NCBI GenBank assembly: GCA_035551995.1
Contig: DASZME010000027.1
Location: 55,484 to 119,483 of the forward strand
DNA: 64,000 bases
Reading direction: 5' to 3'
DNA from: RYN-428 sp035551995
GTDB taxonomy: Bacteria > Planctomycetota > Phycisphaerae > Tepidisphaerales > Tepidisphaeraceae
In this document: piece after piece, positions 44,612-53,310 of the stretch
How positions within the stretch are numbered: the stretch's first letter is position 1
Layout: each line of letters starts with the position of its first letter
The notes under the pieces: model-generated
Seen by the model: only the letters and a program-made list of their open reading frames with translations
Told to the model about the DNA's origin: nothing
Databases searched by the model: none
Program-made: the position numbers and the translations under genes

Positions 44612-44843
44612 TCCGCGCGGCGTGATCTTGGCCGGTTCATCGCCAATTGGTTAGCCGCGACACCAAGCCGAAGCGGAGCGTTTTAATTCGCGCGCGAACG
44701 TACTCGCGGCGGCGAATCGCTGAATTTCGCGTCGCGCCTTACCCCGTGCGAGAAATGCGGAAGGTTTTTCGACGCATTCCTTCCAAACATTCGCCGCCAT
44801 CGCTTATTGACCCCGCGGGGCGTCCATTTACAATTCTCGCCCC

Positions 44844-46091
44844 ATGAACGACTCATACATTCAGAATCTTTTTGCGGAACGCATCGGCGGCAAGTCCTAC
44901 GGCAAAGGGACCGAAATCTATAAATTCGAGAAAATCAAACGCGCCAAGAAGGCGGCCCTTTCCGCAAACCCCGGCGGCGAATTGATCGACATGGGCGTCG
45001 GGGAGCCCGATGAGATGGCGTTTTCGCGATCCGTCGAGGCGCTCGTTGACGCCGTTCGAAATCCCGAAAATCGGGGCTATGCCGACAATGGCAATATCCA
45101 CTTCAAGGAAGCCGCCGCCCGCTGGATGAAAACGGTCTGCGGCGTTGACGGCATCAACCCCGAGACTCAGGTCGTTCATTCGATCGGATCCAAAGCCGCA
45201 CTCTCATTGCTCCCCGCGTGCTTTATCAACCCCGGCGACGTCGCGCTGATGACCACGCCCGGCTATCCTGTCTTCGGGACCCATTCCCGCTACTACGGCG
45301 GCGAAGTTCATAACATTCCGTTGCTTGAAACAAACAATTTTCTGCCCGACCTAAACAGCGTTCCCGACGACAAACTCAAGCGGGCCAAAACGCTGGTGAT
45401 CAATTACCCCAACAATCCGACCGGCGCAAGCGCGACGCCCGAGTTCTTCGCGAATGTGGTGGCGTTCGCGAAGAAGCATAATCTCATCGTCATTCACGAC
45501 GCCGCTTATGCGGCGCTGCGTTTCGATGGCTCTCCCCTGTCTTTCCTGGCGACGCCGGGAGCGATGGACGCCGGCGTCGAACTGCATTCGATGTCCAAGG
45601 GCTTCAACATGACCGGCTGGCGTTTGGGCTTTGTCGTCGGCAATCCGCTTATCGTAAAAGCCTACGCCGACGTGAAGGACAACAGCGATTCGGGCCAGTT
45701 TCTGGCCATTCAGGAGGCGTGCGCGCATTCGTTGGATCATCCGGAAATCACCGCCGATATTTCGCGAAAATATTCCCGCCGAATGGACGGCCTGGTGGCG
45801 GTGCTGAACAAGCACGGCCTAAACGCCAGAAAGCCCAAGGCGTCGTTTTTCCTTTATGTGAAGGCGCCGAAGTCGGGCGTCGGCAAAGATGGGCGGCGCG
45901 CGTCGTTCGAGAAAGCCGAGCATTTCAGCCAGTGGATGATCACGGAAAAATTGATCAGCACCGTGCCATGGGACGACGCCGGGGCGTATGTGAGGTTCAG
46001 CGTGACGTTCATCGCCAAAGATCAGGCGGAAGAGCGCCGCGTGCTGGGGGAGATCGATTCGCGCCTGGCCGGTAGTGGATTTGAGTTTTAA
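44844..46091 (+). CDS. dapL: LL-diaminopimelate aminotransferase
   Basis: A 415-aa PLP enzyme of fold type I, converting tetrahydrodipicolinate to LL-diaminopimelate in one step for lysine and peptidoglycan. Landmarks are YKFEKIKRAKKAALS, ELIDMGVGEPDEMAF, GYADNGNIHFKEAAARWM, NYPNNPTGASATPEFF, the Tyr in VIHDAAYAALRF and the PLP Lys in SMSKGFNMTGWRLGFVVGN. The pattern GVGEPDEMA and the length agree with DapL rather than generic aspartate aminotransferases. An ATG at 44844 follows AATTCTCGCCCC with no strong ribosome-binding site. DapL is typical of planctomycetes and chlamydiae. It is isolated from other lysine genes here. Confidence 0.93.
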   Translation: MNDSYIQNLFAERIGGKSYGKGTEIYKFEKIKRAKKAALSANPGGELIDMGVGEPDEMAFSRSVEALVDAVRNPENRGYADNGNIHFKEAAARWMKTVCGVDGINPETQVVHSIGSKAALSLLPACFINPGDVALMTTPGYPVFGTHSRYYGGEVHNIPLLETNNFLPDLNSVPDDKLKRAKTLVINYPNNPTGASATPEFFANVVAFAKKHNLIVIHDAAYAALRFDGSPLSFLATPGAMDAGVELHSMSKGFNMTGWRLGFVVGNPLIVKAYADVKDNSDSGQFLAIQEACAHSLDHPEITADISRKYSRRMDGLVAVLNKHGLNARKPKASFFLYVKAPKSGVGKDGRRASFEKAEHFSQWMITEKLISTVPWDDAGAYVRFSVTFIAKDQAEERRVLGEIDSRLAGSGFEF

Positions 46092-46121
46092 GTGATCCTT
46101 GTGCGCTGTTATATTCGCGGG

Positions 46122-46925
46122 ATGCCGACGCTTTTGCGCCCAGGTTGGATGGCGGCGATAAGCCTGCTGATCTTCATGGTCGGGTGTGCGGCCCAGCCCA
46201 CCAATCCGTCGTTTCCGATCACCGCCCGGCAGGCCGACCGTGATCTGGATCGCATCGCGGCCGCCCCAAGGCCGCTGGACCGCCCGCTGGTCGTCATCGG
46301 CGGGTTCACTGATCCGGGCCTGGCGCCCACGGCGGTGCGCATGCGTTTCGATGAGCTGACCGCCGACAAGCGGATCATCAACGTGCAGCTTGGGACGTGC
46401 TTTAGCTTTGACGAGTGCCGAACGAAAGTGGTCAACGCAGTCGAGCACGCGTTTCCAAGCCGCGATCCATCGCAAACGGTTGCCGTGGACGTGATCGGAT
46501 TATCCATGGGCGGATTGGCGGCGCGCTACGCGGCCATGCCGGCCGGTCCCGCCCACCGGAAGCGATTGCGGATCGCGCGGCTTTTCACCATCAGCAGCCC
46601 CTTGAACGGCGCGAGGATGGCGGCGGAGGCGCCGCTGGTGCATCCGCTGATCGAGCCGATGCGGCCGGGGTCAAAAATGCTGCGCGACATCAACGCCGCC
46701 GCACCGGCATATCCGATTTTTTCGTATGTTCGCCTGGGAGACAATCCAGTCGGCGCGTTCTACGCGGCGCCGCCGGGCCGCGTCGCATGGTGGCTTTCCA
46801 CCCCTCCGCTGAGCATCGCGCATACCGGCGCCATGTGGGACCCGCGCATCCTCGCGGACATCGCCCGGCGCCTTCGCGGGGAAGCCCCGTTCGCCACCGA
46901 CCCGCCGGCGCCGCTGCCGACGTAA
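46122..46925 (+). CDS. Lipase-like alpha/beta-hydrolase lipoprotein
   Basis: A 267-aa envelope hydrolase. The N-terminus (PTLLRPGWMAAISLLIFMVG, then Cys) is a probable lipoprotein signal. The nucleophile elbow VIGLSMGGLAARYAAM carries the catalytic Ser, an Asp is probable near GDNPVGAFY and His is in SIAHTGAMWDPRI, so the triad looks complete. The similarity is closest to lipase/PGAP1-like proteins (LVVIGGFTDPGLAP). Substrate unknown; glycerolipids or acyl groups are likely. ATG 46122 is preferred over the GTG at 46092, as the signal peptide begins there. It starts ~30 bases after dapL and is on the same strand. Confidence 0.8.
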   Translation: MPTLLRPGWMAAISLLIFMVGCAAQPTNPSFPITARQADRDLDRIAAAPRPLDRPLVVIGGFTDPGLAPTAVRMRFDELTADKRIINVQLGTCFSFDECRTKVVNAVEHAFPSRDPSQTVAVDVIGLSMGGLAARYAAMPAGPAHRKRLRIARLFTISSPLNGARMAAEAPLVHPLIEPMRPGSKMLRDINAAAPAYPIFSYVRLGDNPVGAFYAAPPGRVAWWLSTPPLSIAHTGAMWDPRILADIARRLRGEAPFATDPPAPLPT

Positions 46926-47027
46926 CCTTCCGACTGTTAGAATTCCTTTCCTGCGTCCGTCTGTCCATTGGAAACGTACTATATAGGGAAGCCCGCTTCG
47001 GATCGTCGGGCTAAACGGCGGAGGCCG

Positions 47028-47618
47028 ATGGCACAAACGATGGAACAGATCGTTCCTACTACCGCGGATTTGGTGGAGCACGCGCGAGGGCGCGACGCCG
47101 AAGCGTTCGCCGCGCTGATCCGCAGGTATGAGCGGGTCGCATTGTCCGTCGCGTTTTCCGTCACGGGAAACGCCGACGCCGCCGGCGACGTGGTTCAGGA
47201 CGCTTTTTTGCGGGCTTGGCAGCGGTTGGGCGATTTGAAGGAGCCGGGCAGTTTTGCGACCTGGCTCTGCGGGATCGCCCGCAATCTGGCGATCGATATG
47301 CGTCGCCGCGACCGTCATGTTCGAACATCTTTCGACACGGCCGGCGGGGACGCGCTCGCGATCGTCGACAACCGCGAAAGCGCCGATCCGCTTGATGAGC
47401 TTGATCGCCGGGAACGCCGTCAACTGGTCGCGCAGGCGTTGCGTTCGCTGGACGACGTGACGCGCCCGGCGGTGATTCTTCGATATTACGACGGGCTTTC
47501 CAGCAAAGAGATCGGCGAAGCGCTCGGCATGTCATCGGCGGCGGTAGACATGCGGCTGAGCCGGGCACGGCAGCAATTGAAGAAGATGCTTTCGCCCGAG
47601 GAGATGTCACATGGCTGA
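47028..47618 (+). CDS. ECF-type RNA polymerase sigma factor
   Basis: A 196-aa sigma-70 family protein with region 2 (AALIRRYERVALSVAFSVTG, AGDVVQDAFLRAWQRLGDLK) and region 4 (PAVILRYYDGLSSKEIGEAL, MSSAAVDMRLSRARQQLKKM). No region 1 or 3. GGAGG lies just upstream of ATG 47028. Its stop lies inside the next gene, overlapping by 8 bases, so expression is coupled to the membrane protein that follows, the usual position for an anti-sigma factor. The recognised promoter is unknown. Confidence 0.93.
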   Translation: MAQTMEQIVPTTADLVEHARGRDAEAFAALIRRYERVALSVAFSVTGNADAAGDVVQDAFLRAWQRLGDLKEPGSFATWLCGIARNLAIDMRRRDRHVRTSFDTAGGDALAIVDNRESADPLDELDRRERRQLVAQALRSLDDVTRPAVILRYYDGLSSKEIGEALGMSSAAVDMRLSRARQQLKKMLSPEEMSHG

Positions 47619-48129
47619 TTTGAAATTCACTCAACTGCACGACGAGCCGCATGAATCGCTGATGCGGGATTATCTGTCCGATCGCCTCGACCGACAAGTG
47701 GGCCTCTCCGAGGCGCGGTTCCGCGAGTTCCTCGCCGAAGAAAAGTCGGCGCCGATGTCGCGGAATCCCCTGCATCTTTCCAATCGACTGCGCGGTTGGA
47801 CGTTCGGGATTGTCGGCGCGGCGCTGGCGGCTTCTCTGGCGGCGTTGTGGGCGGGTCCGTACTTGCAGCCGATATCGCCGGCCCAACCGGGCGCGGTGGC
47901 GCCCGCGCATGAGCCGACGCTGGTGAATAATCCGATCGTCGTCGAGCAGGACGTGCAATCGCAGATGTTTGACGACGGGGCGGTCATGATCGACGGCAAT
48001 ACGCCGGTTCGCGTGATTCGCCGGCACGACCTTCAGCGCACGCGGTGGATCGATCAGGACCAGAAACTTCAGGGCGAGCAGGTGGTGCCGCAGGATCATC
48101 TGGTCTATGTGCGGATGAAGACGTATTGA
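47611..48129 (+). CDS. Single-pass membrane protein, candidate anti-sigma factor
   Basis: A 172-aa protein with a cytosolic N-terminus (~1-60), one helix (TFGIVGAALAASLAALWAG, ~63-82) and a periplasmic C-terminus (DVQSQMFDDGAVMIDGNTPV). It overlaps the ECF sigma gene by 8 bases. The cytosolic part lacks the zinc HxxxCxxC motif of classical ZAS anti-sigma factors but has LRGWTFG-type juxtamembrane sequence. It probably binds the sigma factor until a periplasmic signal arrives; this rests on position and topology alone. Confidence 0.65.
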   Translation: MADLKFTQLHDEPHESLMRDYLSDRLDRQVGLSEARFREFLAEEKSAPMSRNPLHLSNRLRGWTFGIVGAALAASLAALWAGPYLQPISPAQPGAVAPAHEPTLVNNPIVVEQDVQSQMFDDGAVMIDGNTPVRVIRRHDLQRTRWIDQDQKLQGEQVVPQDHLVYVRMKTY

Positions 48130-48185
48130 ATCGCCGAATCATTTCACTGTCACCAGGCGCCCGGGAGCGTTAAAGGAGTTTCGTC

Positions 48186-49145
48186 ATGCAATGGGTGAGA
48201 TGGACGATGATGGCCGTTGCCGGTGTCTTGCCGTCGTTGGCGCTTGCCGAAGCGGCGCCGGTCGAAGACGCCGCGCCCCTTCGCGTGACGTTCAGCGTTC
48301 GGCAGGCGGAGGAGGGAAACCGCAACGTCATCGTGGTGGGGGACGAGGATTCACGCGACCAAAAAGCGCAAATGGACACCGCCAGGGGGACGCTCCAGGC
48401 ACTGGTCAAGAAAGTAAAACAGGAGAAGGGATCTTACCTCGGCGTCAGCGCCTCGGCGCCGTCGGCGGTATTGCGGAAGCAACTCGGGTTGCCGGTGGGA
48501 ATGGGATTGGTCGTAGAGTTTGTCGTTCCGGACAGCCCGGCCGCGAAGGCCGGCGTTCAACAGTATGACGTCTTGCAAAAGCTCGACGATCAACTACTGG
48601 TCAATCAGGAACAATTCGCGATTTTGGTCCGCATGCGCAAGCCCGGCGAAGAAGTGAAACTGACGGTGTTTCGCGAGGGTAAGCCGCAAGCGCTAACGGC
48701 AAAATTGGCCGAGCATGACCTTGAGCCGCTGGCCGAGAGCGGCGATGGGGATCGCGAGTGGATGGAATTTCACCGCGCGTTGCCGGGGCCAAACCCGCGG
48801 TCAATGCCGCCCGGCGTCTCTAAATTCTCCAAGGAATGGCGCGCCAACATCTTCCCGAACCCCGGCGAAGCCAGTTCGTCGGTGACGTGGCTGGAGGGGG
48901 ATCGTTCCTACAGCGTCTCGACCGACAGCGACGGCCACAAGACATATGTCGTGAAAGATAAGGACGGCAAGTCTCTTTTCACCGGCCCGATCGATACTCC
49001 CGACCAGCGGGAAAAACTCACGCCCGACCTGAAAGAAAAACTGGAGCAATTGGAACATCGCGCCCAGGCGACGTTCAATGGCGGAAGCGTCAAGGCAGGC
49101 GCCGGCGCCAACGCCGACAAGGAAAAAACCGGCGACGCAAAGTGA
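48186..49145 (+). CDS. Exported PDZ-domain protein
   Basis: A 319-aa exported protein with signal peptide (WTMMAVAGVLPSLALAEA) and a PDZ domain at ~88-175 (GSYLGVSASAPSAVLRKQLG, FVVPDSPAAKAGVQQYDVLQ, LTVFREGKPQALTAKLAEHD). There is no Ser-protease domain ahead of it, so it may bind C-termini of misfolded envelope proteins rather than cut them. A Gly/Ala-rich Lys-ended tail follows. AGGAG lies ~6 bases upstream. It forms a three-gene cassette with the sigma factor and the membrane protein and may be the sensor or target. Confidence 0.85.
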   Translation: MQWVRWTMMAVAGVLPSLALAEAAPVEDAAPLRVTFSVRQAEEGNRNVIVVGDEDSRDQKAQMDTARGTLQALVKKVKQEKGSYLGVSASAPSAVLRKQLGLPVGMGLVVEFVVPDSPAAKAGVQQYDVLQKLDDQLLVNQEQFAILVRMRKPGEEVKLTVFREGKPQALTAKLAEHDLEPLAESGDGDREWMEFHRALPGPNPRSMPPGVSKFSKEWRANIFPNPGEASSSVTWLEGDRSYSVSTDSDGHKTYVVKDKDGKSLFTGPIDTPDQREKLTPDLKEKLEQLEHRAQATFNGGSVKAGAGANADKEKTGDAK

Positions 49146-49277
49146 AGTCCCCGGTTTCGTTTGAAATTTCGTTTCAAAACATCCGATGAAACAGATAGGC
49201 GGCGCGAAGTCTCGGGAGGCGACCTACAATCCGACCCTGGAGCGGTTTGAATAAGGCCTCACGGAAGGTTGGCGGAA

Positions 49278-50381
49278 ATGAAGCAGGTCGGCGGACTTAA
49301 CAGAAACAGCATCGAACAATCCCAGGAAACGGCACAACCCATCCATGTGGTCTCGCGCGCGGAGCTAAGCCACGCGAATGCCCTTGTCGAACAACTCGTT
49401 GACGCCTTGCAGGAAGTGGAAGACGGCGATCTGATCGCAGAGATTCTGAACACGTCCATGAAACTGCTCCGCGACCGGACCAACCGCGGCGATATCAAGT
49501 TGATCGCCAAGTCATTGGCCGAGTTGCGCTATGCGCTGAAGATTTTTGCACCCTACCGCGACACGCATAAAGTCAGTATTTTCGGATCGGCGCGCACGCC
49601 CGAATCGCACAGCGACTACATACAGGCCGCCGATTTCGGCAAGAAGATGGCGGCTTCGGGGTGGATGGTCATCACCGGCGCGGGGGGCGGAATTATGGCC
49701 GCGGGGCACGGCGGCGCGGGCGCCGAGCCTTCCTTCGGGTTGGCCATTCGGCTTCCCTTCGAGCAGGCGACCAACGCCTTCATCGCCAACGATCCCAAGT
49801 TGATCAGCTTCCGTTATTTCTTCACCCGCAAGTTGATGTTCGTCCGCTCGAGCCACGCCATCGCACTTTTCCCCGGCGGGTTCGGAACCATGGATGAAGG
49901 GTTCGAAGTGCTTACCCTCATCCAAACCGGCAAGTCTGTTCCGACCCCGCTCGTCTTCATCGATTCCCCCGGCGGCAATTACTGGCGATGTTGGCAAGAC
50001 TACATCGAACAACAGCTCCTCAGCCGCGGACTGATCAGCCCAAACGACCTGCGGCTCTACAAGATTACCGACGACATCGACGAGGCTGTCCGTGAGATCA
50101 CTCATTTTTACCGCAACTATCAGAGCATCCGCTATGTGCGCGACGAACTGGTGATGCGCCTGAAACGAAGGCCGACCGAAAGCCAGCTCGCTGAAATCGA
50201 GCGGGAATTCTCGGACATCAAAGTGCGCGGCGCCTTTCGCGCGACCGCCGCCCTGCCGGCCGAATCGGATGAGCCGAGCTTGGCCGATCTTCCGAGGTTG
50301 GTCTTCACGTTCAATCGCCGCGAGCATGGACGGCTGCGGATGTTGATCGACCATTTGAATAACCTCCCGGCCGATCGCTGA
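49278..50381 (+). CDS. LOG-family protein (TIGR00730-like)
   Basis: A 367-aa cytosolic protein of the Rossmann-fold LOG family. The nucleotide site is ITGAGGGIMAAGHGGAG, and the PGGxGTxxE motif is PGGFGTMDE (199-207). Homologues release the base from nucleoside 5'-monophosphates, as in LonelyGuy and PpnN; PpnN-type regulators also have N- and C-terminal extensions like the ~85-residue helical N-terminus (ALVEQLVDALQEVEDGDLIA) and C-terminus here. Role in nucleotide stress or cytokinin-like metabolism is inference. ATG 49278 has GGAAGG upstream; a TTG at 49269 is less likely. Confidence 0.85.
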   Translation: MKQVGGLNRNSIEQSQETAQPIHVVSRAELSHANALVEQLVDALQEVEDGDLIAEILNTSMKLLRDRTNRGDIKLIAKSLAELRYALKIFAPYRDTHKVSIFGSARTPESHSDYIQAADFGKKMAASGWMVITGAGGGIMAAGHGGAGAEPSFGLAIRLPFEQATNAFIANDPKLISFRYFFTRKLMFVRSSHAIALFPGGFGTMDEGFEVLTLIQTGKSVPTPLVFIDSPGGNYWRCWQDYIEQQLLSRGLISPNDLRLYKITDDIDEAVREITHFYRNYQSIRYVRDELVMRLKRRPTESQLAEIEREFSDIKVRGAFRATAALPAESDEPSLADLPRLVFTFNRREHGRLRMLIDHLNNLPADR

Positions 50382-50612
50382 AAACTCCTCGCCGGAAATA
50401 CGCCCTGTCGGATCGGCGGAATCCCTTTTCAAACAAAAGCGATCAAGCAATTTTTATTGCGACGTATCGACGGCGGTTTCGTCAGGAATAAACGAGATGT
50501 GGGCGCATGACGGGCGATCGAGGTGCGGCCATGCGCCAAGGGGCTACGATGCAACGGTCCACACCGGCAAAGCTACATTGTAATAAGAGAGAGCCTAAAA
50601 TCCCGGAGAACC

Positions 50613-52178
50613 ATGAAATCCAATTTCATCGCGATGATGGTCGTTGTCGCTTTGGCCGCCGTTGCCGGCGTCACCGCCACGCCTGGCGCCCGCGCCGCCG
50701 ACGAAGGCCCGGCGCCTGCGCGCGCCGCCGATTTCACCGGCGCCGACGGGTGGCTCAATACCGAAAAACCGATCTCCATCAAGCAACTCAAGGGGCAGGT
50801 GGTGATTCTCGATTTCTGGACATATTGCTGTATCAACTGCATCCACATTATGCCGGATCTGAAGTTCATCGAGGAAAAGTACAAGAACGATCCGGTCGTG
50901 GTGATCGGCGTGCATTCCGGAAAGTTCGACGAGGAAAAGGACGCCGACCACATTCGCCAAGCCGTGCTTCGGCATAACCTCCTGCATCCGATCGCCATCG
51001 ACAGCGAAATGAAAATCTGGGAGTCGTACGGCGTGCGCTCGTGGCCGAGCGTCGTACTGATCGCGCCGGACGGAACGGTCGTCGCGACGCTTCGCGGCGA
51101 AAATCATCGCGAGCAACTCGATCATGCCGTGGCCGCCCTGCTTGACATGTACGGCAAGAAAGGGGAACTGGCCAAGCATCTGACTTTCAAGACCGAGCGA
51201 TCGAAATTCAAATCCGGCACGCTCGAGTTCCCGGGCAAGGTATTGGCCGACGCCGCCGGGAAAAGAATCTTCGTCAGCGATACAAACCACCACCGCATCG
51301 TCGTCGCCGACCTGGACGGCAAGATCGAACAGACGGTCGGATCGGGCGCCATCGGATTGAAGGACGGGTCATTTAAGCAAGCCGAGTTCTATCAGCCGCA
51401 GGGATTGGCGTTGTCGCCGGACGGCAAGACCCTTTACGTCGCGGATACCGAAAACCACGCCGTTCGGGCGATCGACCTGGAAAAGAAAACGGTCGTGACG
51501 ATCGCCGGTAACGGCCAGCAATTTCGCGCGCATGAAATCGAAGGATCGGCCCGGGATTCGGAGCTGAGCTCTCCCTGGGATTTGGCGCTCGTCGGCCGCC
51601 GGTTGTACATCGCGATGGCCGGGACGCACCAGATCTGGGCATTGGACATCGACGCGAATCGTTTGGCGTTCTTCGCCGGCAATCGCAGGGAATCGGCTCT
51701 GGACGGGCCGAATCTTCGCGCCAGTTTCGCGCAGCCGTCCGGCCTGGCGACCGACGGCACAACGCTCTATGTGGCCGATTCCGAGGCGTCGAGCATCCGG
51801 GCCGTCGAGTTGTCGCAAACGGGATCGGCCACCACGCTGGCCGGGAGCGCCGATCTTTTCGGATTCGGCACGAAAGACGGCGCCGGCGACGTGGCCCGAT
51901 TCCAACATCCGCTTGGCGTCGCGCTGTCGGGCGATACGCTGTACGTGGCCGACACGTTCAATAGCCTCATCCGGGCCGTCAACGTCAGGAATGGTCAGGT
52001 GAGCACGTTTCTTGGCGGCGCGAGCAAGGGCTCGGAAACGGCAAGCGCCGGCGCATTTTACGAACCGGGCGGGCTGTCGGTGGCGGGCGATATTCTTTAT
52101 GTCGCCGATACGAATCATCACCGGATCGTGGCCGTCGATTTGAAAAACAAGCAAGCGAAAATTCTGATCGGCGGCTGA
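50613..52178 (+). CDS. Exported thioredoxin-like/NHL-repeat protein
   Basis: A 521-aa exported protein, resembling animal NHLRC2 in domain order. The signal peptide (SNFIAMMVVVALAAVAGVTA) is followed by a thioredoxin-like fold with the active Cys pair in WTYCCINCIHIM (Cys73-x-x-Cys76), a loop GVHSGKFDEEKD and the cis-Pro VRSWPSVVLIAPDG. From ~190 there are six or so NHL propeller blades (ISDTNHHRIVV-like FVSDTNHHRIVVADLDGK, GLALSPDGKTLYVADTENHA, GVALSGDTLYVADTFNSLIR). It may catalyse disulfide exchange on, or scaffold, envelope proteins. GGAGAACC lies directly before ATG 50613. Confidence 0.88.
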   Translation: MKSNFIAMMVVVALAAVAGVTATPGARAADEGPAPARAADFTGADGWLNTEKPISIKQLKGQVVILDFWTYCCINCIHIMPDLKFIEEKYKNDPVVVIGVHSGKFDEEKDADHIRQAVLRHNLLHPIAIDSEMKIWESYGVRSWPSVVLIAPDGTVVATLRGENHREQLDHAVAALLDMYGKKGELAKHLTFKTERSKFKSGTLEFPGKVLADAAGKRIFVSDTNHHRIVVADLDGKIEQTVGSGAIGLKDGSFKQAEFYQPQGLALSPDGKTLYVADTENHAVRAIDLEKKTVVTIAGNGQQFRAHEIEGSARDSELSSPWDLALVGRRLYIAMAGTHQIWALDIDANRLAFFAGNRRESALDGPNLRASFAQPSGLATDGTTLYVADSEASSIRAVELSQTGSATTLAGSADLFGFGTKDGAGDVARFQHPLGVALSGDTLYVADTFNSLIRAVNVRNGQVSTFLGGASKGSETASAGAFYEPGGLSVAGDILYVADTNHHRIVAVDLKNKQAKILIGG

Positions 52179-52205
52179 TTCGCGACGAAGAATCCGGGAT
52201 TTTGT

Positions 52206-52487
52206 CTAAACGTCGCCTGCGTTGTTTGTCCCGCGCTTATGTTCCCGCAGCATATATCGCGCGAACGACCACAGACCCGCAAAGCGATAGCCAGGATCGA
52301 CGTAACGCTCAATGACATAAAAGGCAAAGTAATAAAATCGCGAGAAACACCAACCGGTCATGGCAACGAGAAAGACGTTCTTGATCGTCGGGTTCTCCAG
52401 GATGAGCAGCGCCGCCGATAGCGCGCCGGCGAAGAGGAACAAAAATCCTTTCAGGTATATCCAGCGCGGATTGGTCAGATCTGCCAT
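52206..52487 (-). CDS. Small membrane protein, 93 aa
   Basis: Begins MADLTNPRWIYLKGFLFLFA with two predicted helices and a conserved-looking end (FYYFAFYVIERYVDPGYRFA, GLWSFARYMLRE). The pattern strongly suggests a real small membrane protein of planctomycetes, though I cannot name a family. An ATG at 52499, four codons upstream, is an alternative with GGAA 9 bases before it. It is convergent with the thioredoxin-NHL gene and lies downstream of maf on the same strand. Confidence 0.65.
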   Translation of the reverse strand: MADLTNPRWIYLKGFLFLFAGALSAALLILENPTIKNVFLVAMTGWCFSRFYYFAFYVIERYVDPGYRFAGLWSFARYMLREHKRGTNNAGDV

Positions 52488-52662
52488 GCCGGATAACATA
52501 CCGTGAAATTCCGGAGCGGGAAAATCGTCGGCGGCTGATTTCCGCGGACTTCTCCGCTCTCCACAAATTCTGGACTTGGATAGAGCGATCATTCCTTGTG
52601 GTCTGACCGCCCTCGCAACACCAAAGCGGAGAGTTTTGCCGGCGTTGGCGCCGCGTCGGTCT

Positions 52663-53310
52663 TCAGGAACTGACGAGCAGCGTCGCAATGACGCCGGCCT
52701 CGGCGAGCATCGCGGCGGTTTCGTCCATCGGCAAACCGACGATGTTGGTGAATGATCCGGTGATGCGGGTGACGAACGGATCGTTGTCCTGAATGCCGTA
52801 GCCGCCGGCTTTTCCTTGCCAGTCGAGGGTCGCGACGTAACGTTCGATTTCCTCGTCGGTCAGCTCTCGCATCTTGACGGCGGACATCACCCTTGCGCTG
52901 CGTTTGAAGTCGTCACGTCGGCGCCTGACGGCGATTCCGGTCACCACCAGGTGGGTCGATCCGCCGAGCAGACGCAGCATCTGGCGGGCGTGGTCCGCGT
53001 CGTGGGGTTTGCCGAGAATCGCATCGCCGAAGGCGACGATCGTATCGGCGCCGAGGACGGCCGAGGCCGGGAAACGAGCGGAGATCACCTCGGCCTTTTG
53101 CGTGGCAAGCCATTCCGCCAAGTCGCCCGGCAACAACTTCTGCGGGTGATCGTCCTCGTCGATGTCGGCCGGATGCAGGTGAAAATCATACCCGGCCTGG
53201 TGCAGCAACTCGCGCCGGCGCGGCGAGGCGCTGGCCAGCACAAACCTTGGCGCCTCGGCGGTTTCGCCGCCGGCGCCGGAACTATGATTGTCAGGCGAAC
53301 GGCGGCTCAT
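52663..53310 (-). CDS. maf: Maf-family nucleotide pyrophosphatase
   Basis: A 215-aa cytosolic enzyme that hydrolyses (d)TTP/UTP or modified nucleotides to monophosphates. Landmarks are FVLASASPRRRELLHQAG at the start, VLGADTIVAFGDAILGKP with the catalytic Asp and THLVVTGIAVRRR. A DGYGIQ-like segment (GGYGIQDNDPFV) is typical of the YhdE-type. Its ATG overlaps the TGA of the preceding Pro-rich lipoprotein gene (ATGA at 53307-53310), so the two genes form a translationally coupled pair. No cell-division genes lie nearby. Confidence 0.93.
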   Translation of the reverse strand: MSRRSPDNHSSGAGGETAEAPRFVLASASPRRRELLHQAGYDFHLHPADIDEDDHPQKLLPGDLAEWLATQKAEVISARFPASAVLGADTIVAFGDAILGKPHDADHARQMLRLLGGSTHLVVTGIAVRRRRDDFKRSARVMSAVKMRELTDEEIERYVATLDWQGKAGGYGIQDNDPFVTRITGSFTNIVGLPMDETAAMLAEAGVIATLLVSS

